Source: Streptomyces taklimakanensis
Lineage (GTDB): Bacteria; Actinomycetota; Actinomycetes; Streptomycetales; Streptomycetaceae
Assembly: GCF_009709575.1 (NCBI RefSeq)
Contig: NZ_WIXO01000001.1
Coordinates: 4,528,001-4,592,000, forward strand
Direction of reading: 5' to 3'
DNA length: 64,000 bases
The position numbers and the translations under genes were made by a program. The notes under the pieces are model-generated. The model did not search any database and had not been told where the DNA came from. It saw only the letters and a list, made by a program, of their open reading frames with translations. This document shows positions 1 through 8,528 of this stretch, one piece after another. Position 1 is the first letter of the stretch, and each line of letters begins with the position of its first letter.

Positions 1-140
1 GGACCGTGGAGGCCACGGCCGCGGCGGTGGCGGCCTTCCCGGCGGACCGTCTGGTGACGGTCCTGGTGGGAGACGCGTCACAGATCGCCGATCCGGTGCG
101 GGAGCTGGGCATCGGAGAGGTGACCGTCGTCACGGACTAG
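1..140 (+). CDS. M16-family zinc protease, C-terminal end (partial)
   Basis: This is the last 45 codons of a forward gene that begins outside the window; the frame stays open to a TAG at 138-140. The visible tail (…LVTVLVGDASQIADPVRELG…) resembles the C-terminal end of Streptomyces M16 (insulinase/processing-peptidase-like) metallopeptidases, where a similar phrase closes the second, non-catalytic subdomain. The zinc-binding HxxEH motif would lie upstream and cannot be seen. The family assignment rests on a remembered resemblance of this short tail. A hairpin terminator follows 35 bases later. Confidence 0.55.
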   Translation, partial: TVEATAAAVAAFPADRLVTVLVGDASQIADPVRELGIGEVTVVTD

Positions 141-175
141 CGGCCGTCGGCCGCCCCCGGTCGATCCCAACAGCG

Positions 176-214
176 AAGGCCCTTGGTGTGGTTGTCACAT
201 CAAGGGCCTTCCTT
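176..214 (+). terminator. Rho-independent-type hairpin after the M16 protease gene
   Basis: Fourteen-base arms at 176-189 and 197-210 pair with one G-U wobble around a 7-base loop. They are followed by CCTT rather than a long T run, as is common in Streptomyces. The position 35 bases past the stop codon fits transcription termination of the upstream gene. Confidence 0.75.
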
Positions 215-349
215 ATGTCCGCTTTGAGGCCATTCAGGGCGAGGTCCCTGTGGCATGAGCTACAAACGACCGGATTTGCTTGCTAGCTCAAATTTGTCCG
301 TTTAGCGTCGATCTCGTTGCTCGTCAGAAGCGACCGCGGACCGCGGCCG

Positions 350-512
350 ACGGCAACCATCGCCGAATCCCCGTCGAGGGGAGCCGGGGACCCACCCTTC
401 CGCGAGGGATGCGGAAGGAGGCCCTCTTCCGAGGCATCCGGGGTGAATCGGGCCTGCCCGCCCGTAGGAGACCTTCCTGCTCCGAACCCGTCAGCTAACC
501 CGGTAGGCGACA
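350..512 (+). ncRNA. c-di-AMP riboswitch (ydaO/yuaA type)
   Basis: The untranslated leader of the M23 peptidase carries the hallmark blocks of the ydaO/yuaA motif in order: GCCGAATCCCC near 362, GGGGAGCCGGGGACCCA near 377, GGGGTGAATCGGG near 440, and CCGAACCCGTCAGCTAACC followed by GGTAGGCG at 481-509. In actinobacteria this riboswitch binds cyclic di-AMP and, as known for resuscitation-promoting-factor and cell-wall hydrolase genes, lowers their expression when the ligand is high. The 3' edge lies about 25 bases before the start codon, and an AGGAAAGGAG ribosome-binding site falls between them. Exact helix boundaries were judged by eye. Confidence 0.9.
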
Positions 513-536
513 CGGAAGGAAAGGAGCACGCCGCTC

Positions 537-1448
537 ATGGCGTTCACCCGTGCCACCGCGCAGCTCACCGAGAAGCTGAACGACACGCTGACCCGGGCCA
601 CCGGGAAGCTCACCGAGACCACCGAGGCCCTCGTCGAGAAGCACCGCCACGCCGGTCGGGCCACCCGTGCCCGCGTCGGCCTCGCCGGCGCCGCCGCCCT
701 CGCCGCCACCGGTGTGGTCGGCGCCGTCGCCACCCCCGCCATCGCCGCCCCCGAGGGAGGCTCCGGCACCTACGCCCTGGGCTTCGTCCAGGCCGCCGCC
801 TCCGGCGACACGATCGCCGACGAGATCAAGGCGCAGGCGCAGGCCCAGCAGCGCGTCGCCGACGCCGCGCGCAAGGCCGCAGAAGCCGAGAAGGCCGCAG
901 AAGCCGAGAAGGCCGCCGAGGCGGAGAAGGCCGCCGAGGAGCGCGCCGCCAAGGCAGCCAAGGCCGAGAAGGCCGCCGAGGAGCGCGCCGCCAAGGCCGC
1001 CGACGACCGCGCCGAGCGCTCCGCGGAGCGTCGTTCCGCCTCCGGGTACGTCGACCCGGTCGCGGGCGTGGACACCACCACCACCTACAAGCAGGCCGGT
1101 TCCTCCTGGTCCTCCGGCAAGCACAGCGGCATCGACTTCCCGGCCAACACCGGCACCGCCGTGCGGTCCGTGGGCCCGGGCACCGTGGTGACCGTCGGCT
1201 GGGGCGGCGCGTACGGCAACCAGATCGTCATCCGCCACGACGACGGCAAGTACACCCAGTACGCCCACCTGTCGGCCACGAAGGTCTCGCCCGGCCAGAA
1301 GGTCGACGGCGGTCAGCGGATCGGCTCGGTCGGTTCCACCGGCAACAGCACCGGACCGCACCTGCACTTCGAGGCCCGCACCGGCGCGTACTACGGCTCG
1401 GACTTCAACCCCATCACCTACCTGGCCTCCAAGGGCGTCGACGTGTGA
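537..1448 (+). CDS. M23 family metallopeptidase (secreted cell-wall hydrolase)
   Basis: A 303-residue protein. A hydrophobic segment at about residues 48-71 (ending ATPAIA) looks like a signal or anchor sequence. It is followed by an Ala/Glu/Lys-rich coiled coil (about 95-167) built from AEKAAE-like repeats, then a C-terminal LytM/peptidase M23 domain (about 193-290). The zinc-site residues are visible: H196-xxx-D200 and H275-L-H277, with H244 in YAHL. Such enzymes cut peptide cross-links of peptidoglycan at the cell surface. The ATG at 537 follows a strong AGGAAAGGAG site and the c-di-AMP riboswitch, so expression is probably set by c-di-AMP. A hairpin terminator follows, so the gene appears monocistronic. 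Confidence 0.9.
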   Translation: MAFTRATAQLTEKLNDTLTRATGKLTETTEALVEKHRHAGRATRARVGLAGAAALAATGVVGAVATPAIAAPEGGSGTYALGFVQAAASGDTIADEIKAQAQAQQRVADAARKAAEAEKAAEAEKAAEAEKAAEERAAKAAKAEKAAEERAAKAADDRAERSAERRSASGYVDPVAGVDTTTTYKQAGSSWSSGKHSGIDFPANTGTAVRSVGPGTVVTVGWGGAYGNQIVIRHDDGKYTQYAHLSATKVSPGQKVDGGQRIGSVGSTGNSTGPHLHFEARTGAYYGSDFNPITYLASKGVDV

Positions 1449-1472
1449 CGCACGCCCCTCGGGCGGGAATCC

Positions 1473-1504
1473 GGCCGCGCGTCCCCTCCGGGGGGCGCGC
1501 GGCC
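1473..1504 (+). terminator. Hairpin terminator after the M23 peptidase gene
   Basis: Arms of 14 bases at 1473-1486 and 1491-1504 pair with one wobble around a TCCG loop and are followed by GTGTGTTT. It begins 24 bases after the stop codon. Confidence 0.75.
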
Positions 1505-1551
1505 GTGTGTTTCACGCCTCTTTCCGATGGGGCATCGGAAAACCCGTGCCG

Positions 1552-1568
1552 GTGGAATACAGTTCCAC
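1552..1568. promoter_or_regulatory. Inverted repeat upstream of the GntR regulator gene
   Basis: GTGGAA-N5-TTCCAC forms six-base arms centred 53 bases before the GntR start codon. GntR/FCD regulators usually bind short palindromes in their own promoters, so this is a candidate operator. The only evidence is symmetry and position. Confidence 0.4.
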
Positions 1569-1612
1569 TCTGCGGAACTTCGGAAAACGGAGACGACGGC
1601 GGAGGTCCTGCC

Positions 1613-2317
1613 ATGCGCATTTCCGCGCACATGGTGTGCACTGCGGTCCGCGACGACATCGTCTCCGGGGTGTTTCCGCCCGGCGCGCGCCTGACCGAGG
1701 AACTCCTCGCCCGACGCTACGGCGTCTCCCGCGTCCCGGTGCGCGAGGCTCTGCGGACCCTTGAGTCGGAGGGTTTCGTCACCTCGCGCCGCCATGTCGG
1801 CGCATGCGTCGCCGTGCCCACCGAGCAGGAGGCCGTCGACCTGCTCGACATCCGCGCCCGCCTGGAACCGCTGGGCACCGCCCGGGCCGCCCGGCGCCGC
1901 ACCGAGGCCCAGTTGAGGGTGTTGCGGGGGCTGGTCCGCCTGGGGCGACAGCGCGTCACGCGCGGCCAGTTCTCCGACCTCGGGGCGTTGGAGGAGTGGT
2001 ACCACGAGACGCTGGCCCAGGCGTCCGGCAGTCCCACCCTGGCCTCGCTGCTCACCCAGCTCCGCCGCAAGATCACCTGGGTCTACGCGGCGGAGCCCCC
2101 GGTGCGGGCGGCCGCCGTCTGGCAGGAGCACGGTGCCATCGTGGACGCGGTCGCACGCGGAGACGCGGAACGGGCACACGCCCTGGCGAGCGAGCACGTG
2201 GAGCGCTCGATCGCCGTCCGTCGGGAACAGAGGCCGGTGGCCGCCCGTACCGGGCACCGAAGAAACGCCGTGAGGAACGCGAAACACGCGGTAAACACGG
2301 CGCGCGACACCCCGTAA
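1613..2317 (+). CDS. GntR family transcriptional regulator (FCD subfamily)
   Basis: A 234-residue protein. The N-terminal winged helix (about residues 5-65) shows the GntR pattern: IVSGVFPPGARLTEELLA, then the recognition helix region VSRVPVREALRTLESEGFV. The C-terminal half is an all-helical FCD ligand-binding domain, with the acidic/His positions typical of metal-assisted ligand pockets (for example WYHETL and the final EH-containing helix). The ATG at 1613 has GGAGG eight bases upstream. The reading frame is open far upstream, but that part overlaps the riboswitch and peptidase gene and is not coding. The ligand is unknown; neighbours give no clear target. Confidence 0.85.
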   Translation: MRISAHMVCTAVRDDIVSGVFPPGARLTEELLARRYGVSRVPVREALRTLESEGFVTSRRHVGACVAVPTEQEAVDLLDIRARLEPLGTARAARRRTEAQLRVLRGLVRLGRQRVTRGQFSDLGALEEWYHETLAQASGSPTLASLLTQLRRKITWVYAAEPPVRAAAVWQEHGAIVDAVARGDAERAHALASEHVERSIAVRREQRPVAARTGHRRNAVRNAKHAVNTARDTP

Positions 2318-2505
2318 CAGACAGCGTATAGACATGGGGAACGCGCCGGGAATGCGTTCGAGGAATTCCGGGGGCGGTGGGGGGCGACGGAGAAAGCAAT
2401 GGAGCTCACAATCCGTCGCCATCACCCCCGTCTTGTCGGTTGAATTGCCGGGGAAGCCCGGCCGGCCGGGAATCGGGCGGCGGGCGGGCGGAAAACAGAC
2501 GGCGA

Positions 2506-2787
2506 TCAGACGGAGCCGGGGAGTTCGTCGAGCCCCTCGGAGACCAGCTTCGCCAGCCGCTCCAGGGCCTCCTCCGCGCCTTCCGCGTCCGAGGCCAGCA
2601 CGATCTCGTCGCCGCCCGCCACGCCCAGCCCCAGCACCGACAGCATCGACGCGGCGTTCACCGGGTCGCCGTCGGGCCGGCCCACGGTGACGGGGAGGCC
2701 GGAGGCGGTCACGGCACGGACGAAGATCGCGGCGGGACGGGCGTGCAGGCCCTCGGGCCAGCCGACGGTGACGCGGCGCTCGGTCAT
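2506..2787 (-). CDS. ptsH: HPr family phosphocarrier protein
   Basis: A 93-residue protein, the usual HPr length. It carries the active-site block GLH15ARPA, whose histidine is phosphorylated by enzyme I of the phosphoenolpyruvate-sugar phosphotransferase system, and the regulatory-serine segment NAASMLSVLGLGV around residue 47. It relays phosphate from enzyme I to sugar-specific EIIA proteins in the cytoplasm. The ATG at 2787 is chosen because it gives the standard N terminus; the frame extends further upstream through low-complexity arginine/proline codons that are unlikely to be translated. It is convergent with the GntR gene. Confidence 0.93.
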   Translation of the reverse strand: MTERRVTVGWPEGLHARPAAIFVRAVTASGLPVTVGRPDGDPVNAASMLSVLGLGVAGGDEIVLASDAEGAEEALERLAKLVSEGLDELPGSV

Positions 2788-3010
2788 GGTGCTGTCCTTC
2801 GGATCGGATCGCTTCGGTCGGTCGGGGCTGGTGCGGTCGGCGCCGCTCCGTCCGGGCCGCGACGGGCGGACCGGGCGGACCGGACCGACCGGGCGGGACC
2901 GGGCTCGGTCCAAACTCCCGATCAGCTTCGCACAGGCGGTGGGCCCCGGCCCGGAGCCGGTGCGCGTCCGCTCCGGAGCCCCCCGGCCCCCGGGTGACTA
3001 GGCTGGCCCC

Positions 3011-5809
3011 ATGCGGACCCCGAGCGAGCCTGCCTACCCCGCCCACTGGGAAGCCGACGTGGTGCTGCGCGACGGCGGCACGGCCCGGATCCGCCCCATC
3101 ACCCCCGATGACGCCGATCGTCTCGTCAGGTTCTACGAACAGGTCTCCGACCAGTCGAAGTACTACCGGTTCTTCGCGCCCTACCCCCGGCTCTCCGCCC
3201 GTGACGTGCGACGCTTCACCCACCACGACTACGTCGACCGGGTGGGGCTGGCGGCCGTCGTCGGCGACGAGTTCATCGCGACCGTCCGCTACGACCGCAT
3301 CGACGCCTCCGGCCGTTCCGCCTCGGGCTCCGCCGACGAGGCCGAGGTCGCCTTCCTCGTCCGGGACGACCACCAGGGCCGAGGGGTCGGTTCGGCCCTG
3401 TTGGAACACATCGCCGCCTGTGCCCGCGAACGCGGGGTGCGGCGCTTCGTCGCCGAGGTGCTGCCCGCCAACACCAAGATGGTCAAGGTGTTCACGGACG
3501 CGGGCTACTCCCAGAAGCGCACCTTCGAGGACGGCGCGGTCCACCTGACCTTCGGCATCGAGCCCACCGAGCAGTCCCTGGCCGTGATGCGGGCCCGCGA
3601 ACAGCGCGCCGAGGCCCGTTCCGTGCAGCGGCTGCTGTCCCCGGGAACGGTCGCCGTCATCGGTGTCAGCCGCGCCCCGCGCGGCGCCGGGCGCACCGTC
3701 CTGGCCGGTCTGCGCGAGGCGGGCTTCACCGGACGCGTCCACGCCGTCAACCGGGCCTTCGAGGCGGAGCGCACCGAGGTCGACTCGGTCCCCGCCCACC
3801 GCTCGGTGCGGGAGATTCCCGAGCCCGTCGACCTCGCCGTCGTCGCCGTCCCCGCCGGCGAGGTGTCGGGCGTGGTGGCCGAGTGCGGCGAGCGGGGCGT
3901 GCGGGGGCTGGTCGTCCTCTCCGCCGACATCGGCCGCGACGAGCAGCGCGCCCTGGTCCGCCAGGCCCGCTACCACGGGATGCGCATCATCGGTCCCAAC
4001 GCCTTCGGGGTGATCAACACCGCCCCCGACGTACGGCTCAACGCCACGCTCTCACCCGAGACGCCCGAGCGCGGACGCATCGGTCTGTTCACCCAGTCGG
4101 GCGCCATCGGCATCTCGGTGCTCGCCGCACTGCACCGCCGCGGACGCGGGCTCGGTGGGGTCTCCAGCTTCGTCTCCGCCGGTGACCGCGCCGACGTCTC
4201 CGGCAACGACGTCCTCCAGTACTGGGACGACGACCCCGACACCGACGTCGTGCTGATGTACCTGGAGTCCTTCGGCAATCCCAGGAAGTTCAACCGGCTG
4301 GCCCGGCGCACCGCCGCCCGCAAGCCGATCGTCGTGGTCAAGGGCGCCCGGCACAACGCCAGCGCCCCGCCGCCGGGCCACGCCGTCCCCGTCGGACGCA
4401 CCCCCGACGCCGCGGTCTCCTCGCTGCTGAGGCAGGCCGGGGTCATCCGCGTCGACACCGTCACCGAACTCGTCGACGTCGGGGCGCTGCTGGCCGCCCA
4501 GCCGCTGCCCGCGGGCCCCCGTGTGGGCATCCTCGGCAACGCCGAGTCGCTCTGTCTGCTCACCTACGACGCCTGTCTCGCCCGCGGCCTGCGTCCGCAG
4601 CCCGTCACCGACCTGACCACCGAGGCCACGACCGAGGACTTCCGCCGCGCCCTGCGCGCCACCCTCGCCGACCCGGCCACCGACGCCGTGGTGGTCACCG
4701 CGATCCCCTGGGTGGACGGCGTCCAGGACACCGGAAGCGCCGAGGAGTTGGCCGAGGCGCTGCGTGAGGCGGCCGGCGGCACCGGCACCGGCACGGACGG
4801 CGCCGACGGCGTCCACGAGGGGGAGGACGGCGGTCGCCCGGCCAAACCGGTGGTCGTCGTCCACCTGGCCATCGAGGGTCTGGACGCCGCGCTCGCCGAG
4901 CGCGGTCTGCCCGCCTACCCCGCCCCCGAGCGCGCCGTGGACGCCCTCTCCGAGGCGGTCCGCTACGCACGGTGGCGGCGCGAGGCGCGCAGTCCGGGCC
5001 GGGTTCCCGAGTACGACGACATCGACGAGCAGGGCGCCGCCGCCCTCCTGGAGGGCGTCCGCGGACGCCTCCCGCGGAGCGAGGGCGACACGCGGCGCAG
5101 CGAACCCCTGAACCCCGGCGAGACGGCCGACCTGCTGGGGCACTACGGCATCGCGGTGCGGCCCGTCCTGCCCGCCCCCGACGCGGATGCCGCCGTGGCC
5201 GCCGCGGAGCGGCTGGGCTACCCCGTGGCGCTCAAGACCACCGCCCCCCACCTGCGTCACCGCGCCGACCTGGGCGGGGTACGGCTGGACCTCGCCGACG
5301 AGAGCGGACTGCGGCACGCCTACACCGAGCTGACCGAACGGCTGGGCGTCCCCGCGGAGCTGCGGCCCGTCGTCCAGGCCATGGCGCCGCGCGGCGTGGA
5401 CACCGTGGTGCGGGCTACGGCCGACCCCGTGATCGGCGCGGTGCTCTCCTTCGGGCTGGCCGGGCCCCCGTCGGAGCTGCTGGACGACACCGCGCACCGG
5501 CTCGTCCCCGTCACCGACCGGGACGCCGCCGAACTGGTCCGCTCCATCCGTTCCGCTCCCGTGCTGTTCGGCTGGCGCGGTGCCCAGCCGGTGGACACCG
5601 CCGCCCTGGAGGAGCTGCTGCTGCGGCTCTCCCGGCTGGTCGACGACCACCCCGAGATCACCGCGGTGGACCTGGAACCGGTGGTCGTCGCCTCCCGCGG
5701 ACTGACCGTCCTGGACGCCGGAGTCCGCGTCGCCGGGCCGCGGGCCGCCGCCGCGTCGGGGTATCCGCCGTGGGCCGACCTCGGCCCGCGGCGCCTGCCC
5801 GCGTACTGA
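3011..5809 (+). CDS. Pat-type protein N-acetyltransferase: GNAT fused to acyl-CoA synthetase (ADP-forming)-like domains
   Basis: A 932-residue fusion. Residues about 15-180 form a GNAT acetyltransferase with the acetyl-CoA loop DDHQGRGVGSALL. Next are a Rossmann CoA-binding domain (about 200-340), a succinyl-CoA-synthetase-like flavodoxin domain (about 345-520) and a C-terminal ATP-grasp-like region (about 700-925). This matches the Pat/PatA lysine acetyltransferases that acetylate and inactivate AMP-forming acyl-CoA synthetases. Streptomyces members carry the GNAT domain at the N terminus, unlike enterobacterial Pat. Residues 610-640 are a Gly/Thr/Asp-rich linker. The ATG at 3011 gives the family N terminus. 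Confidence 0.88.
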   Translation: MRTPSEPAYPAHWEADVVLRDGGTARIRPITPDDADRLVRFYEQVSDQSKYYRFFAPYPRLSARDVRRFTHHDYVDRVGLAAVVGDEFIATVRYDRIDASGRSASGSADEAEVAFLVRDDHQGRGVGSALLEHIAACARERGVRRFVAEVLPANTKMVKVFTDAGYSQKRTFEDGAVHLTFGIEPTEQSLAVMRAREQRAEARSVQRLLSPGTVAVIGVSRAPRGAGRTVLAGLREAGFTGRVHAVNRAFEAERTEVDSVPAHRSVREIPEPVDLAVVAVPAGEVSGVVAECGERGVRGLVVLSADIGRDEQRALVRQARYHGMRIIGPNAFGVINTAPDVRLNATLSPETPERGRIGLFTQSGAIGISVLAALHRRGRGLGGVSSFVSAGDRADVSGNDVLQYWDDDPDTDVVLMYLESFGNPRKFNRLARRTAARKPIVVVKGARHNASAPPPGHAVPVGRTPDAAVSSLLRQAGVIRVDTVTELVDVGALLAAQPLPAGPRVGILGNAESLCLLTYDACLARGLRPQPVTDLTTEATTEDFRRALRATLADPATDAVVVTAIPWVDGVQDTGSAEELAEALREAAGGTGTGTDGADGVHEGEDGGRPAKPVVVVHLAIEGLDAALAERGLPAYPAPERAVDALSEAVRYARWRREARSPGRVPEYDDIDEQGAAALLEGVRGRLPRSEGDTRRSEPLNPGETADLLGHYGIAVRPVLPAPDADAAVAAAERLGYPVALKTTAPHLRHRADLGGVRLDLADESGLRHAYTELTERLGVPAELRPVVQAMAPRGVDTVVRATADPVIGAVLSFGLAGPPSELLDDTAHRLVPVTDRDAAELVRSIRSAPVLFGWRGAQPVDTAALEELLLRLSRLVDDHPEITAVDLEPVVVASRGLTVLDAGVRVAGPRAAAASGYPPWADLGPRRLPAY

Positions 5810-5838
5810 CCGCCCGCGATCCCCGTAGGATGGGCCGC

Positions 5839-6432
5839 ATGGCGAAGACCGGTACGACGACCCAGGGGCTGCGCGCGGCGATCGAGCGCAGCGGCTACTA
5901 CCCGGCTCTCGTGGCCGAGGCGGTCGAGTCCGCCGTGGGCGGCGAGCCGGTGTCCTCGTACCTCGTCCACCAGGAGACGACCTTCGACTCCAACGAGGTG
6001 CGCCGGCACGTCACGGTGCTGGTGCTCACCGACACGCGGTTCATCGTCAGCCACACCGACGAGCAGCCCGCCGACGGCACGTCCCCCTCGCCGTACGCCA
6101 CGACGTCCACCGAGTCGGTGAAGCTGGAGCGGATCTCCTCCGTCGTCCTCAGCCGCGTCGTGGCCAACCCCGAGTCCTACACGCCCGGCACCCTGCCCCG
6201 CGAGGTCGTGCTGACCATCGGCTGGGGCGCCGTCTCCCGGCTCGACATGGAGCCCGCCAACTGCGGCGACCCCAACTGTGAGGCGGACCACGGCTACACG
6301 GGCTCCCTCACCGCCGACGACCTCTCCCTGCGCGTCAGCGAGGCGGGCGACGGACCGGACACCGTCCGCCAGGCGCTCGCCTTCGCGCAGGCGCTCTCCG
6401 AGGCCACCGCGGCGACGACCGGCACCCGCTGA
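5839..6432 (+). CDS. Conserved actinobacterial protein (DUF5998 type)
   Basis: A 197-residue soluble protein without signal peptide or membrane segment. It looks like the conserved actinobacterial family (DUF5998 in my recollection) that sits upstream of an alkaline-phosphatase-superfamily gene. A cysteine/histidine cluster, NCGDPNCEADHGY near residue 143, could bind metal. The stop codon overlaps the ATG of the next gene by one base (TGATG), so the two are probably translationally coupled. The ATG at 5839 has a GTAGGA site upstream; an in-frame ATG at 5830 is possible but lies on that site. Function unknown. Confidence 0.8.
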   Translation: MAKTGTTTQGLRAAIERSGYYPALVAEAVESAVGGEPVSSYLVHQETTFDSNEVRRHVTVLVLTDTRFIVSHTDEQPADGTSPSPYATTSTESVKLERISSVVLSRVVANPESYTPGTLPREVVLTIGWGAVSRLDMEPANCGDPNCEADHGYTGSLTADDLSLRVSEAGDGPDTVRQALAFAQALSEATAATTGTR

Positions 6433-7631
6433 TGGCAGAGCCCCTCCCGTACGGCACGGCACCGCACGACCCCGCGCCCCTGGATCCGGCCACCGCGCCC
6501 GTACCGCGCTACGGCGAGGCGTCGTTGGCCGACCTGCTCCCCGCGATCGCGGCCGGACAGGGCGTCCCCGGCATGTCCTCCGGGCTCCGACTGGAGCCCG
6601 CGGACCGGGCCTGCGTCTTCCTGGTGGACGGCATGGGGTGGGAGCTGCTGAGGGAGCATCCCGACGAGGCGCCCTTCCTGACCTCGCTGCTGGCTACCTC
6701 CCACGGTGGAACCGGCCGGCCCGTCACCGCGGGCTTCCCGTCCACCACCGCCACCTCGCTGGCCTCCGTGGGCACCGGCCAGGTCCCCGGCGTCCACGGA
6801 CTGCCCGGCTACACCGTGCTCGACCCGGAGACCGGCGAGCTGATGAACCAGTTGCGCTGGCAGCCGTGGACGGACCCGTACCTGTGGCAGCCGTACCCCA
6901 CCGTCTTCCGGCTCGCCGACGCGGCCGGGATCGCGGCGTGCCAGGTCACCGCGCCCCACTTCGAACACACTCCGCTGACGAAGGTCGCGCTCTCCGGCGG
7001 AACCTTCCACGGCCGGTTGTCGGCCGAGGAACGGATGGACCTCGCGGCCGACCGACTGGGCGCGGCCGACCGCACGCTGGTCTACACGTACTACGCCGAA
7101 CTGGACGGCAACGGCCACCGCCACGGTGTGGACTCCGACGCCTGGCGCGGTCAACTGATGTACGTCGACCGGCTCGCGCAGCGCCTGGCCGAGCAACTCC
7201 CGCCGCGTTCCGCCCTCTACATCACCGCCGACCACGGCATGGTGGACGTGCCCAGCACCCCCGAGGCCCGTTACGACTTCGACGAGGACTGGGAGCTGCG
7301 CGCGGGCGTCGCGCGCCTGGGGGGCGAGGGGCGGGCCCGCCACCTGTACGCCGTGCCGGGCGCGGCCGGGGACGTCCACGCCGTCTGGCGCGAGGTGTTG
7401 GCCGACCGGGCCTGGGTGGCCACCCGGGACGAGGCGATCGAGCTGGGCTGGTTCGGTCCGAAGGTCGACGACCGGGTGCGGGCCCGGATCGGCGACGTGG
7501 TGGTCGCGATGAGTGACGGCATCGCCGTCGTCGCCACCGAGGCCGAGCCCAACGAGTCCGAACTGGTCGGCATGCACGGTTCCATGACGCCCGCCGAGCA
7601 ACTGGTCCCCCTGCTGGAGGTCCGCACGTAG
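6432..7631 (+). CDS. Alkaline phosphatase superfamily protein (nucleotide pyrophosphatase/phosphodiesterase-like)
   Basis: A 399-residue protein of the type I phosphodiesterase/nucleotide pyrophosphatase branch. It has the metal-site VDGMGWE (about residue 58), the catalytic threonine segment FPSTTATSLAS (about 99), the Y-x-x-x-D-x-x-G-H motif YAELDGNGHRHG (about 220), TADHGM (about 262) and a late MHGSMTP histidine motif. No signal peptide is evident, so it probably acts in the cytoplasm. The substrate is unknown. It is coupled to the preceding DUF5998-type gene by a one-base overlap. Confidence 0.85.
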   Translation: MAEPLPYGTAPHDPAPLDPATAPVPRYGEASLADLLPAIAAGQGVPGMSSGLRLEPADRACVFLVDGMGWELLREHPDEAPFLTSLLATSHGGTGRPVTAGFPSTTATSLASVGTGQVPGVHGLPGYTVLDPETGELMNQLRWQPWTDPYLWQPYPTVFRLADAAGIAACQVTAPHFEHTPLTKVALSGGTFHGRLSAEERMDLAADRLGAADRTLVYTYYAELDGNGHRHGVDSDAWRGQLMYVDRLAQRLAEQLPPRSALYITADHGMVDVPSTPEARYDFDEDWELRAGVARLGGEGRARHLYAVPGAAGDVHAVWREVLADRAWVATRDEAIELGWFGPKVDDRVRARIGDVVVAMSDGIAVVATEAEPNESELVGMHGSMTPAEQLVPLLEVRT

Positions 7632-7750
7632 GGTGCCGTCGAGCGCCCGCGCCCGGCCCCGCCCGCCGCGCCCACCGGGCGTCCGGCCGGCACCGAACCG
7701 AACCGGGCCCCCCCGTCCACCGCCGACCCGCCGAAAGGTCCCGCCTCCCC

Positions 7751-8425
7751 ATGCCCGAACTGGTCTTCTTCGCCGGAACGATGGACTGCGGGAAGTCCAC
7801 CCTCGCGCTCCAGATCCAGCACAACCGCTCGGCGCGGGGGCTGTCGGGGATGATATTCACGCGCGACGACCGGGCGGGGAAGGGGCTGTTGTCCTCCCGC
7901 CTGGGACTGGTCACCGAGGCGGTCGAGGCCGGTGAGGGCTTCGACTTCCACGCCCACCTGGTGAAGCATCTGACGGCGGGCGGCCGCACGGACTACGTGA
8001 TCGCGGACGAGGCGCAGTTCCTGGCGCCCGAGCAGGTGGACCAGTTGGCCTGCGTCGTCGACGACCTGGGCATCGACGTCTTCGCCTTCGGCATCACCAC
8101 GGACTTCCGGACCAGGCTCTTCCCCGGCTCCCAGCGGTTGGTCGAACTGGCCGACCGCATCGAGTCGTTGCAGGTCGAGGCGTTGTGCTGGTGCGGTGCC
8201 CGGGCCACTCACAACGCCCGCACCGTCGACGGGAGGATGGTCGTCGAGGGCGCCCAGGTCGTCGTCGGGGACGTCGGCGGGGCGACGGGCGAGGTCGGTT
8301 ACGAGGTGCTGTGCCGACGCCACCACCGACGCCGGCTGACCGCCGCCGCGGCGCGGACGGGCACGCTCTCCCCGGACGTGCTGCCGGTGGACGACACGGA
8401 CGCCCCCGCCTTCTCCCGTTCGTAG
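7751..8425 (+). CDS. tdk: Thymidine kinase (type II)
   Basis: A 224-residue protein that phosphorylates thymidine with ATP in nucleotide salvage. It shows the Walker A loop GTMDCGKST (residues 9-17), the Walker B-like ADEAQFL with the catalytic glutamate (about 90), and a zinc ribbon formed by CWCGARATHNAR (about 145) and CRRHH (about 192). This is the bacterial type II TK fold. The ATG at 7751 lies after a CCGAAAGG site. It is followed by 100 bases and a convergent gene. Confidence 0.93.
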   Translation: MPELVFFAGTMDCGKSTLALQIQHNRSARGLSGMIFTRDDRAGKGLLSSRLGLVTEAVEAGEGFDFHAHLVKHLTAGGRTDYVIADEAQFLAPEQVDQLACVVDDLGIDVFAFGITTDFRTRLFPGSQRLVELADRIESLQVEALCWCGARATHNARTVDGRMVVEGAQVVVGDVGGATGEVGYEVLCRRHHRRRLTAAAARTGTLSPDVLPVDDTDAPAFSRS

Positions 8426-8528
8426 CGGGAGGCCGCGGACCCCTTGCGTCCGCCCGCCGCGCCGTGGAAGTCCGTGGTCACGCGCGTGGCGGTCGGCCCC
8501 CGAGGCGGGGTGCCGACCGCCGGACGGC

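Noticed and set aside
317..1612. Long forward open frame running through the riboswitch and the M23 gene into the GntR gene
   Set aside because: Upstream of 1613 the codons are arginine/histidine-rich shadow sequence out of frame with the clear M23 protein; only the GntR part is coding.
1418..3976. 852-residue reverse open frame
   Set aside because: Antisense to GntR and the Pat-type gene; low-complexity composition without domains. Only HPr, in a different frame, is real on this strand.
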